Assembly (NCBI GenBank): GCA_964537525.1
Contig: CAZIAB010000050.1
Location: 1 to 5,514, forward strand
Reading direction: 5' to 3'
Length of the DNA: 5,514 nt
Source of the DNA: CAYMDJ01 sp964537525
Lineage (GTDB): Archaea > Aenigmatarchaeota > Aenigmatarchaeia > QMZP01
Shown here piece after piece: positions 1-5,173 of the stretch. The notes below the pieces were generated by a model. It worked only from the letters and a program-made list of their open reading frames with translations. It was not told where the DNA came from and made no database searches. Positions within the stretch are counted from its first letter, which is position 1; each line of letters begins with the position of its first letter. Both the position numbers and the translations under genes were made by a program.

Positions 1-162
1 TCACAGTATCCGCTCGAGTACCTGAAGAAGATGATAAAGGCGAGCAAGATGTCATCCCAGATGGTCCTCGAGTTCGGCTCAAACTACCCCATGAGGATGG
101 CGTTCAAGAGCATAGACAAGATGCAATTGAGCTTCGTGCTGGCGCCCAGAATAGAAACTTAA
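1..162 (+). CDS. pcn: DNA polymerase sliding clamp (PCNA), C-terminal fragment
   Basis: Partial gene: the reading frame is open from the first base and stops with TAA at 160-162, giving the last 53 residues. PCNA is the trimeric ring that encircles DNA and tethers replicative polymerase, FEN1, ligase and repair enzymes. The fragment begins SQYPLEYLKKMIKAS, which matches the helix of the second clamp domain (Y-x-x-E-Y-L). It continues with beta strands of the pattern 'VLEFGSNYPMRMAF' and 'MQLSFVLAPRIET'. The LAPRIE ending is the characteristic C-terminal strand of archaeal and eukaryotic PCNA. The N-terminal domain and the interdomain loop lie outside the window. The next gene follows 47 bases later on the same strand but has its own promoter-like box. 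Identification is strong for so short a piece because both the helix and the terminal motif fit. Confidence 0.9.
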   Translation, partial: SQYPLEYLKKMIKASKMSSQMVLEFGSNYPMRMAFKSIDKMQLSFVLAPRIET

Positions 163-181
163 AACCCTTGGGTTGGTGCGC

Positions 182-188
182 TTTTATT
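182..188 (+). promoter_or_regulatory. TATA-like box for the HTH_42 gene
   Basis: TTTTATT lies 28 to 22 bases upstream of the ATG at 210, the distance an archaeal TATA box keeps from its transcription start. This implies a leaderless or near-leaderless mRNA and supports ATG 210 over an upstream in-frame TTG at 168. Translation from the TTG would require a transcript starting before this box. Confidence 0.5.
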
Positions 189-209
189 CTGCCTGAACTA
201 ACTATATTC

Positions 210-1382
210 ATGAGGTTCAGCAGCGAGCATGTCAATGACTTCGTCCTTAGCAAGCAGCGCCTGACCCCGGGAAGCAGGACGAACGACCCCCTAGAAATCG
301 TGGAGAGCGTTATCGGTCTGCACGCCTCTGATTTCAAGACGCCCTTCCTCTCGTGCTTTGCCAGGTCAGACGGTTTCAGGAAAGAGAATCTATACAGGGA
401 GCTCTACCAGGAGAGGACGCTATCTAAGATAAAGGCTATGAGGAACACCCTGTTCATATTCCGCAGGGAGTTTGTCCCGACCGTCTTCACGGCATTGCAG
501 GGAAGCGTGCTGAAGGCATCCGCCCTCTACCTTGAGAAATACATGAACATGTTCGGTGTTGACAGGGACCTTTATGAGAGGGTTTCAGGAGAGATTCTGG
601 ACATTGTGGGAAAGGACTCAATGGACGCTGCTGCGATAAAGAAGAGCCTGAAGGAGAGGGTCCCTGACAAGAGGCTCTGGAAGAAGGAGGTCATCGTGAG
701 TGGCAGCAGGAAATACCAGGGTCCCGATGCAGCCGGATACATCATATATTCGCTGTGCGACCAGTGCAAGCTGGCGAGGGTGGGTTTTGAGGGGATGAGC
801 AACAACAAGCAGCATTACATAAGGTGGGACAAGTGGTTCCCTGAGCTGAAGATGAGGGGTGACGTCATAGGAAGCAGGAGGGAACTGATTGAGTCCTACA
901 TAAACTCGTTCGGACCGGTCACCCTGAACGACATAAAGTGGTGGACCGGGTTCAACACGACAGCAGTCACTGAGATACTCGAGAGTCTGGACGTCATATA
1001 TGCCGAATGGAACGGCATGGAATCCTTTGAATACTTCACCACAGAGAGTGATTTGAGAAGGCTCAGGAAATACAAACCCTCTAGGAGGAAGGGCGTCACG
1101 CTGCTCCCTGTGCTTGACGTTTACACCATGGGCTACAAGGACCGGGACAGGCTCGTTGAGAGCAGGTGGCAGAAATCCCTGTATGACAGGTCAGGTAACG
1201 CCTACCCGTCAATCCTCCATGGAGGACGAATCATAGGTGTCTGGAGGTATCCCAGCTTCTCGGGGAGTCCAATATCCCCTGCAGGAATGAAGAGATTCAT
1301 GTTCTTCGGGGACGTTAAACCGGACGTCAGGAAAGCTGTTGAGGGGGAATACAGGAGGGTAGTCAGGTTCCTTTCGGAATAG
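210..1382 (+). CDS. Winged-helix DNA-binding protein, HTH_42 (AlkZ/YcaQ-like DNA glycosylase family)
   Basis: A complete 390-aa protein of the HTH_42 family (formerly DUF1006), near the usual family length. Characterised members AlkZ and E. coli YcaQ (AlkX) are DNA glycosylases that remove bulky alkyl adducts and unhook interstrand crosslinks. Family signatures in order: FVLSKQRL near residues 11-18; GLHASD at 36-41 followed by an aromatic-AR element; AMRNTLFIF at 76-84, the 'mRgTlh' element; FGPVTLNDIKWWTGF at 234-248, matching the winged-helix 'yGP..D...W.G' motif; LLPVLDVYTMGYKDRDRL at 298-315, the 'LLP..D.y..Gy.dR' signature; and LHGGRIIGVWRY at 336-347. At the catalytic Q-x-Q/Q-x-D position this protein has H38-A-S40, as in a less studied subgroup with HxT/S, so glycosylase activity is not assured. 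ATG 210 is chosen because of the TATA-like box; an in-frame TTG at 168 would add 14 unrelated residues. It lies just after PCNA, a context consistent with DNA repair. The family call is solid; the reaction is inference. Confidence 0.85.
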   Translation: MRFSSEHVNDFVLSKQRLTPGSRTNDPLEIVESVIGLHASDFKTPFLSCFARSDGFRKENLYRELYQERTLSKIKAMRNTLFIFRREFVPTVFTALQGSVLKASALYLEKYMNMFGVDRDLYERVSGEILDIVGKDSMDAAAIKKSLKERVPDKRLWKKEVIVSGSRKYQGPDAAGYIIYSLCDQCKLARVGFEGMSNNKQHYIRWDKWFPELKMRGDVIGSRRELIESYINSFGPVTLNDIKWWTGFNTTAVTEILESLDVIYAEWNGMESFEYFTTESDLRRLRKYKPSRRKGVTLLPVLDVYTMGYKDRDRLVESRWQKSLYDRSGNAYPSILHGGRIIGVWRYPSFSGSPISPAGMKRFMFFGDVKPDVRKAVEGEYRRVVRFLSE

Positions 1383-1387
1383 ATAGC

Positions 1388-1399
1388 TTTTTCTCCTTT
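1388..1399 (+). terminator. T-rich stretch, possible archaeal terminator
   Basis: Five bases after the HTH_42 stop codon comes TTTTTCTCCTTT. Archaeal RNA polymerase can terminate at T-rich runs without a hairpin, and the next gene appears to have its own start signal, so a terminator is expected here. The run is short and interrupted by C, so this is a weak call. Confidence 0.3.
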
Positions 1400-1405
1400 C
1401 AATAC

Positions 1406-1414
1406 AATAATAAT
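1406..1414 (+). promoter_or_regulatory. AT-rich promoter-like element before the DUF123 gene
   Basis: AATAATAAT lies 32 to 24 bases before the ATG at 1438, overlapping the spacing of the other promoter boxes in the window but lacking their TTTAAA-like core. The 55-base gap after the preceding stop leaves room for a separate promoter. It is weaker than the other boxes, and read-through from the HTH_42 gene cannot be excluded. Confidence 0.35.
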
Positions 1415-1437
1415 GTATAGTATGGTATGGGATTGTG

Positions 1438-1830
1438 ATGAAAGGCAGTTATTTGATTCTTACCAGGCTCGACGAGCCGAGGAACATAAAGACGGAATCC
1501 AAGTACTTCCGTCTCTCTCCAGGGCACTACGTTTATGTAGGCTCTGCCATGAACGGCCTTAACGCGAGGATAAAGAGGCACCTTTCCAGGCACAAGAGCT
1601 TCAAGTGGCACATTGACTACCTACTCAGGGAGACCACCGGCACGAGACCCTTCCTGTTCCCTTCAAGGAAGAGGACCGAATGCAAGCTCTCGGGGATTAT
1701 CGGCGGTCTGGCAGACGCCTCTGTTATGGGCTTCGGCTGCACTGACTGCAAGTGCGACACGCACCTCTACTTCTTCAGGAGGGACCCTACATCCGACCTG
1801 GAGAGGCTGGCAGAGAACTGGAAGCCCTGA
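1438..1830 (+). CDS. DUF123 / GIY-YIG-type nuclease domain protein
   Basis: A 130-aa single-domain protein of the DUF123 family, a branch of the GIY-YIG nuclease fold found mostly in archaea, alone or fused to endonuclease III. The GIY-YIG pair is represented by G3-S-Y5 and YVYVGSA at 31-37. R44 and R47-H48 fit the conserved arginine/histidine helix. WHIDYLL at 57-63 is the DUF123 hallmark. E81 in TEC is the candidate metal-binding glutamate. The C-terminus carries C101-T-D-C104-K-C106-D-T-H109, a Cys/His cluster that looks able to bind zinc and is typical of the family. ATG 1438 is preferred; the adjacent in-frame GTG at 1435 would add one residue. The gene stands between a DNA-repair-like gene and the CsaA-TYW1 pair. 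Its substrate is not established; a role in cutting or repairing DNA is inferred from fold and from the Nth fusions known in other archaea. Confidence 0.85.
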   Translation: MKGSYLILTRLDEPRNIKTESKYFRLSPGHYVYVGSAMNGLNARIKRHLSRHKSFKWHIDYLLRETTGTRPFLFPSRKRTECKLSGIIGGLADASVMGFGCTDCKCDTHLYFFRRDPTSDLERLAENWKP

Positions 1831-1835
1831 TAATG

Positions 1836-1843
1836 TTTTAAAT
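1836..1843 (+). promoter_or_regulatory. TATA box for the csaA-TYW1 operon
   Basis: TTTTAAAT occupies positions -28 to -21 relative to the ATG at 1864, an almost ideal archaeal TATA box. With this spacing the transcript would begin at or next to the start codon, and no Shine-Dalgarno sequence is present in the bases before it. It lies directly after the DUF123 stop at 1830, so the operon begins here rather than upstream. Confidence 0.7.
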
Positions 1844-1863
1844 CCTTACAGAGACTGTTTTAT

Positions 1864-2193
1864 ATGGTAACGTTTGATGAGTTCATGAAGGTTGACATGA
1901 GGGTAGGGAGGATTGTCAGGGCAGAGGATTTTCCAGAGGCCAAGAAGCCTGCATACAAGCTCACCATAGATTTTGGTAAAGAGACAGGAGTGAAGAAATC
2001 ATCAGCGCAGATAACCGATTTGTACAGTAAGGATGAGCTCAAGGGAAGGCAGGTGATTGCTGTCGTGAATTTCCCTCCCAGGCAGGTAGCTAATCTAATG
2101 TCAGAGGTTCTCGTTCTCGGGCTGGTGCTTCCAAAGGGGGTAGTCCTGCTGGCACCGAACGAGGAGGTCCCTCTTGGAACAAGGGTGTCGTGA
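1864..2193 (+). CDS. csaA: CsaA-like tRNA-binding-domain protein
   Basis: A 109-aa protein consisting of one OB-fold tRNA-binding domain of the type found in CsaA, Trbp111 and the C-terminus of methionyl-tRNA synthetase. Its length equals that of CsaA proteins (about 110 aa), which form homodimers. Signatures: FDEFMKVDMRVGRIV at 4-18 (D-x-R-V-G), KKPAYKLTIDFG at 27-38, KKSSAQIT at 44-51, and GRQVIAVVNFPPRQV at 61-75 followed by SEVLVLG at 80-86. These match CsaA more closely than MetRS tails. Bacterial CsaA has been described as a secretion-related chaperone, while the fold itself binds tRNA elbows; the archaeal role is not settled. The start is fixed by the TATA box 21-28 bases upstream. TYW1 follows after a single base, so the pair is almost certainly co-transcribed, which favours a tRNA-related function here. 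Confidence 0.9.
   Translation: MVTFDEFMKVDMRVGRIVRAEDFPEAKKPAYKLTIDFGKETGVKKSSAQITDLYSKDELKGRQVIAVVNFPPRQVANLMSEVLVLGLVLPKGVVLLAPNEEVPLGTRVS
2183..2187 (+). promoter_or_regulatory. Ribosome binding site deciding the TYW1 start
   Basis: GGGTG ends seven bases before the ATG at 2195 and can pair with the 3' end of archaeal 16S rRNA. It lies inside the last codons of csaA. A stronger purine run, GAGGAGGT at 2161-2168, sits five bases before an in-frame TTG at 2174, but that run encodes conserved-looking Glu-Glu-Val of CsaA. TYW1 proteins commonly start M-I-P-E near this point, so ATG 2195 is preferred. Confidence 0.5.
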
Positions 2194-2194
2194 C

Positions 2195-3094
2195 ATGATT
2201 CCGGAAAAGCTCAGGGAGGAGCTGGTCCACCAGCACTACAAGGTGGTCGGAAACCACTCTGCTGTCAAGCTCTGCAGCTGGACAAAGAAGTCGCTGAGGG
2301 GGATGGGTGTCTGCTACAAGGAGAAGTTCTACGGAATCAAGAGCCACGGATGTTTGCAGATGTCCCCCTACATTGCCTGCAACAACAACTGCCTGTTCTG
2401 CTGGAGGGTTATCGAGAAGACGAAGCTGATGCTGAAAGGGGATGACGAGCCCGGGGAAATAATAAAGGGAGCGATAGAGGCTCAGAGAAGCCTCCTAACG
2501 GGATTCGGCGGCCTAGAGGAGCTTGACAGGAAGAAATATAAGGAGGCCCAGAACCCGACCAATGCGGCAATATCCCTGATTGGAGAGCCGACCCTTTATC
2601 AGAAGCTGCCCGAACTGATTGAGGAATTCAGGAAGATGGGGATTGTTACTTTCCTCGTTTCCAACGGCCAGTACCCGGAGATGCTGGAGAGGGTGAGGCC
2701 TGACCAGTTGTACATCTCGCTGGACGCGCCCGACAGGGTAACGTACAGGAGGCTGGACCGTCCCGGCCTGAAGGACTTCTGGACAAGGATGGAGAGGAGC
2801 CTCGATGCGATGGCGTCCTCCAAATCGAGGAGGGTGGTGAGGCTCACTGCAGTCAATGGCTGGAACATGAAGAGCCCGGAAAAGTATGCGAAGCTCATTG
2901 AACGGTCCAATGCTGATTTCGTTGAGGTGAAGGGCTACATGCACGTTGGAGAGAGCCAGAAGAGGCTGCCCAGGGAGGCGATGCCCCTGCACGAAGACGT
3001 TAAAGAGTTTGCAGGAGAGATATCAAAAGAGACCGGATACTCATTCAGGGACGAGCAGAAAGCGAGCAGGGTCGTCCTTCTGTCAGGGAAGTAG
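2195..3094 (+). CDS. taw1: 4-demethylwyosine synthase (TYW1/Taw1, radical SAM)
   Basis: A complete 299-aa radical SAM enzyme that condenses N1-methylguanosine-37 of tRNA-Phe with two carbons from pyruvate to make 4-demethylwyosine, the first tricyclic step to wyosine bases that stabilise codon-anticodon pairing. The SAM-binding cluster motif is C62-NNN-C66-LF-C69-W. The second [4Fe-4S] cluster is held by C27, C40 and C53, the three extra cysteines of archaeal Taw1. K42 in C-Y-K-E-K-F is the candidate lysine for the pyruvate Schiff base. Other signatures: KFYGIKSHGC at 44-53, ISLIGEPTLY at 126-135, FLVSNG at 153-158, LYISLDAPD at 172-180, and VEVKGYMHVGESQKRL at 243-258. Length fits the archaeal form, which lacks the flavodoxin domain of eukaryotic TYW1. 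The start gives MIPEKLREEL, as in methanogen orthologues. It is the second gene of an operon with csaA, one base after that stop. Its last 50 bases overlap a convergent ORF. Confidence 0.97.
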   Translation: MIPEKLREELVHQHYKVVGNHSAVKLCSWTKKSLRGMGVCYKEKFYGIKSHGCLQMSPYIACNNNCLFCWRVIEKTKLMLKGDDEPGEIIKGAIEAQRSLLTGFGGLEELDRKKYKEAQNPTNAAISLIGEPTLYQKLPELIEEFRKMGIVTFLVSNGQYPEMLERVRPDQLYISLDAPDRVTYRRLDRPGLKDFWTRMERSLDAMASSKSRRVVRLTAVNGWNMKSPEKYAKLIERSNADFVEVKGYMHVGESQKRLPREAMPLHEDVKEFAGEISKETGYSFRDEQKASRVVLLSGK

Positions 3095-3374
3095 GCCTGG
3101 CTTCACCTACGTATTCTTCACATTTAGTCATTTCCGGATTTATTATCATGAGCCTTCCTATTACATTGAGATAGGGACATTCCCCGTTTTTCGAGCATGC
3201 TCTGGATTCATGGGCATCGAATGTTTCTACAAAAAGATAACCTTTGCTGAAGGCATGCCCAATATCTTCATCAGAATATCCACCAAACAGGGAATGTGCC
3301 TCTACTGATATGCATGGCTTTGACTTGAAAACTATTGGTTCCTCAAGGTTCCTGCAGATGTCACGTATTCTCAT
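3045..3374 (-). CDS. Unrecognised 109-aa cysteine-containing protein (hypothetical)
   Basis: I do not recognise this protein. The frame runs from ATG 3374-3372 to TGA 3047-3045 and fills the otherwise empty 317 bases between TYW1 and the MFS gene. A TTTAAA box sits 25-30 bases upstream of the ATG, the arrangement seen at surrounding genes. Codons look authentic over the first 90 residues (Arg mostly AGA/AGG), although the region is more AT-rich than its neighbours. Six cysteines are present: C7, C21, C60, C66, C85 and C103; C60-SKNGE-C66 with C85 could form a metal or disulfide site. No membrane segment or signal peptide is evident. The last 18 or so residues (RPTSLTEGRPCSLSARP) overlap the 3' end of TYW1 in antisense and look like a low-complexity read-through tail. 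It could be a small real gene, a decayed gene, or a chance ORF. Confidence 0.5.
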   Translation of the reverse strand: MRIRDICRNLEEPIVFKSKPCISVEAHSLFGGYSDEDIGHAFSKGYLFVETFDAHESRACSKNGECPYLNVIGRLMIINPEMTKCEEYVGEARPTSLTEGRPCSLSARP

Positions 3375-3398
3375 ATTTAACCGAGAATGAAAATCAGC

Positions 3399-3404
3399 TT
3401 TAAA
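3399..3404 (-). promoter_or_regulatory. TATA box for the 109-aa convergent ORF
   Basis: On the - strand AATTTAAA contains a TTTAAA core at -30 to -25 from the ATG at 3374, eight bases past the MFS stop codon. The spacing fits a leaderless archaeal promoter. TTTAAA is palindromic, so the direction is inferred only from the position of the ORF. Confidence 0.45.
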
Positions 3405-3411
3405 TTCTTAT

Positions 3412-4548
3412 CTATTCCAGCCTTCTTTTCAGGATGCAGAAGAGGCCTGCGCAGATTATCGTGGTTATCCCTGACAAGATTAGGGGCATGGAGTAACCGT
3501 ATGCGAATCCTATGGGCCCGTAGATTATGGAGCCCGTGAACTCCCCAAGGGTCATTATGACGAAAAAAATCCCGGAGTCTCCCCCGAGCCTGGTCGTCCT
3601 GAATTTCTTCCTAAGCCAGAAGAATGTGGAAACCCTTTGTATCCCATCACCGGCTTCGTGGATCGCCCGGAACAGGAAGGATACGTAGACGTTGGGTATG
3701 GTCATCAGGATGTGCGTCATGCCTGAAAGCAGGAGCCCTATGAGGAAGAGCTTCCTGAAATCCGTCCTTCGGTCAATCCTGCTGCCGAAGAAGAAGGCGG
3801 CAATGCCCAGAAAAAGGATTGCAAAAGCCGCATACAGGCCCATGTTGATTTCGTTCAGGTTAAGTACGTCCCTGAGGAAGAGCCCGTAGGATGTCCTCTC
3901 GGCCCCCCAATGTGTGGCGAACAGGAAGAGGATAATGGCGAGCAGGATGTTATTGGGGCGGAGGAAGTCCCTCTCGTACTGGACGAGCTTGGTCCTGGCA
4001 ACGCTGACCGGTTCCATAAGGAAGACCAACGGCATCAGGACCAGGAAGTAAATCCCGATTATCATGAAGGTTGTCGGGAATCCCAGCACGAATACCAGAA
4101 CCATCCCGAGAATGGAGCCGGTAAAGGTTCCGAAGGTGTCCCAGAGGGTGAACGTGCCGAACTTCCCTCCTTCGTGGCGGGGTTCCCTGTCCTTGAAGAC
4201 ATAGTTCCTGTATGAGGTCTCTATTATGTTGAATCCCATGCCCCCGATGAAGAAGGCCGGGACGAAGAGCCAGAATTCCGAGGAATTTGCTATCGCTATG
4301 AAGAAAGAGAATGACAGGAAGTAACCGAGGAGGATTGTGTACCTTATGTCCAGCCTGTCATTTATTATCCCGACCGGGAGGGATATGAAAAGGGAGGTCA
4401 CTGCAAGGAGCGCCATGAGGAAGCCCGTCTCCAGGCCGCTGAAGCCGGTGTCCAGGAGGTAAACGGCAACGAATACGAAGGAGAATCCGATGAATACCCT
4501 TGAGAGGAAATTCATGGCGCAGATATGGAAAAGGTTCCTTGAAATCAT
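3412..4548 (-). CDS. Major facilitator superfamily (MFS) transporter, substrate unknown
   Basis: A 378-aa integral membrane protein with about 11-12 hydrophobic segments in two halves split by a charged loop at roughly residues 181-200 (SVARTKLVQYERDFLRPNN). The MFS loop 2-3 signature is GIINDRLDIRYTILLG at 60-75, fitting G-x3-D-R-x3-R-x5-G. A second-half counterpart is GSRIDRRTDFRK at 255-266. Other features are GGMGFNIIETSYRN at 102-115 and the amphipathic FRAIHEAGDGIQRV at 293-306. The length is at the short end for 12-segment MFS proteins. Nothing in the sequence identifies the substrate or shows whether it is an importer or a drug exporter. It is translated from an ATG that shares four bases (ATGA) with the stop of aTrm56, and no clear Shine-Dalgarno sequence precedes it, so translational coupling is likely. 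The C-terminus is CILKRRLE, with positive charges consistent with a cytoplasmic tail. Confidence 0.85.
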   Translation of the reverse strand: MISRNLFHICAMNFLSRVFIGFSFVFVAVYLLDTGFSGLETGFLMALLAVTSLFISLPVGIINDRLDIRYTILLGYFLSFSFFIAIANSSEFWLFVPAFFIGGMGFNIIETSYRNYVFKDREPRHEGGKFGTFTLWDTFGTFTGSILGMVLVFVLGFPTTFMIIGIYFLVLMPLVFLMEPVSVARTKLVQYERDFLRPNNILLAIILFLFATHWGAERTSYGLFLRDVLNLNEINMGLYAAFAILFLGIAAFFFGSRIDRRTDFRKLFLIGLLLSGMTHILMTIPNVYVSFLFRAIHEAGDGIQRVSTFFWLRKKFRTTRLGGDSGIFFVIMTLGEFTGSIIYGPIGFAYGYSMPLILSGITTIICAGLFCILKRRLE

Positions 4549-5087
4549 TGCTCTATATTTGTTTCCGCGGCCTTAAATCGCGCGAACCTCTTCCCCGCTT
4601 TCTGTGGAACAATCCTGCGTTCTGCCTTTCCGAAATCCAGGGGGAGTTCCTTGCCCTGAAAGTATTCGTGGAGGAATATGGCAAGAGCGGCAACCTCTGA
4701 GTGGGGCTGGCTGGTGACGGATATGTTCCAGTCCGCCGCGTGATAGATTTCCATCGGGACCTTCTCCCCGCCTATCAGAACGAGGAGGTCCTTCTGCTTC
4801 CTTATCTCACCGATTTTTTGCTGGACGGGTAGGCCATACATCGTCAGGTGAACACTCCCTCCGCGGAAGTCTTTGAGAACCTTCCTCCAGGAGGTAGCGT
4901 GCTCTATGCTGAACCTGCCTCCCCACTGCTCAGATAACTTGCGGACAGAGGCCTCCATCTCGGAATCCCTCTGCCCGGTGTAGATTATTCCTTCCGCGCC
5001 GAGCGCCCTAGCTACCAGGGCGCAGTGCGTCGATATCCTCTTGTCCCTCGCGGCCCGGTGCCCGAGCCTCAGAACCATTACCGGCAT
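4545..5087 (-). CDS. trm56: tRNA (cytidine(56)-2'-O)-methyltransferase aTrm56
   Basis: A 180-aa SPOUT-class (knotted) methyltransferase that 2'-O-methylates C56 in the T-loop of tRNA using SAM, an archaeal activity affecting the tertiary D-loop/T-loop contact. The N-terminus VLRLGHRAARDKRISTH (5-21) is the diagnostic aTrm56 start. VHLTMYGLP at 79-87 follows. The SPOUT motif 2 is LLVLIGGEKVP at 101-111, and the knot and SAM region is QPHSEVAALAIFLHEYFQG at 127-145. The tail KAERRIVPQKAGKRF (154-168) also fits the family. The length matches the catalytic domain with a short tail. ATG 5087 is favoured by the TATA box at 5110-5115; an in-frame ATG at 5078 would remove three residues and cannot be ruled out. 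It is the first gene of a two-gene operon with the MFS transporter, which starts within its stop codon. Confidence 0.95.
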   Translation of the reverse strand: MPVMVLRLGHRAARDKRISTHCALVARALGAEGIIYTGQRDSEMEASVRKLSEQWGGRFSIEHATSWRKVLKDFRGGSVHLTMYGLPVQQKIGEIRKQKDLLVLIGGEKVPMEIYHAADWNISVTSQPHSEVAALAIFLHEYFQGKELPLDFGKAERRIVPQKAGKRFARFKAAETNIEQ

Positions 5088-5109
5088 GGTTCCTATTTGT
5101 TTAGCTGCC

Positions 5110-5115
5110 TTTTAA
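5110..5115 (-). promoter_or_regulatory. TATA box for the trm56-MFS operon
   Basis: TTAAAA on the - strand lies at -28 to -23 from the ATG at 5087, which predicts a leaderless transcript; no purine-rich Shine-Dalgarno sequence of normal spacing is needed or evident. It is one half of a divergent promoter region of 86 bases between 5088 and 5173. Confidence 0.6.
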
Positions 5116-5141
5116 CCTGTTATCCCCGAGATAATGAGTTG

Positions 5142-5151
5142 TTTTTTTAAA
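5142..5151 (+). promoter_or_regulatory. TATA box for the Cys-rich membrane protein gene
   Basis: A run of seven T followed by AAA; its TTTAAA core (5146-5151) is at -28 to -23 from the ATG at 5174, the same spacing as the trm56 box on the other strand. The T-run also makes it a plausible stop point for any transcript entering from the left. Confidence 0.65.
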
Positions 5152-5173
5152 GCCCCGGCACCATTATTATATT

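Noticed and set aside
163..174. Short inverted repeat AACCC-TT-GGGTT right after the PCNA stop, as a terminator hairpin or operator
   Set aside because: Arms of five bases with a two-base loop are expected by chance several times in a window this long and cannot form a stable hairpin.
168..209. In-frame TTG start extending the HTH_42 protein by 14 residues
   Set aside because: The extension (MGWCAFILPELTIF) overlaps the likely TATA box at 182-188 and the family homology begins after the ATG at 210.
1435..1441. GTGATGA resembling a C box of a C/D guide RNA
   Set aside because: It is the start region of the DUF123 gene, and no D box (CTGA) or second box pair follows at the required distance.
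1466..1478. Perfect dyad GGCTCG-A-CGAGCC near the start of the DUF123 gene
   Set aside because: It lies inside coding sequence and about one such six-base dyad is expected by chance in 5.5 kb; the single-base centre gives no usable hairpin loop.
2513..2992. 159-aa - strand ORF within TYW1
   Set aside because: It is the antisense shadow of a strongly conserved enzyme gene, has a His/Pro/Arg/Leu-skewed composition and no promoter.
2946..3308. 120-aa + strand ORF starting inside TYW1 and crossing into the intergenic region
   Set aside because: Its first half is an out-of-frame shadow of TYW1, it has no promoter or ribosome binding site, and it is antisense to the better supported - strand ORF.
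3910..4215. 101-aa + strand ORF rich in Glu, Gln and Asp within the MFS gene
   Set aside because: The acidic composition is the usual antisense reflection of a hydrophobic membrane protein gene.
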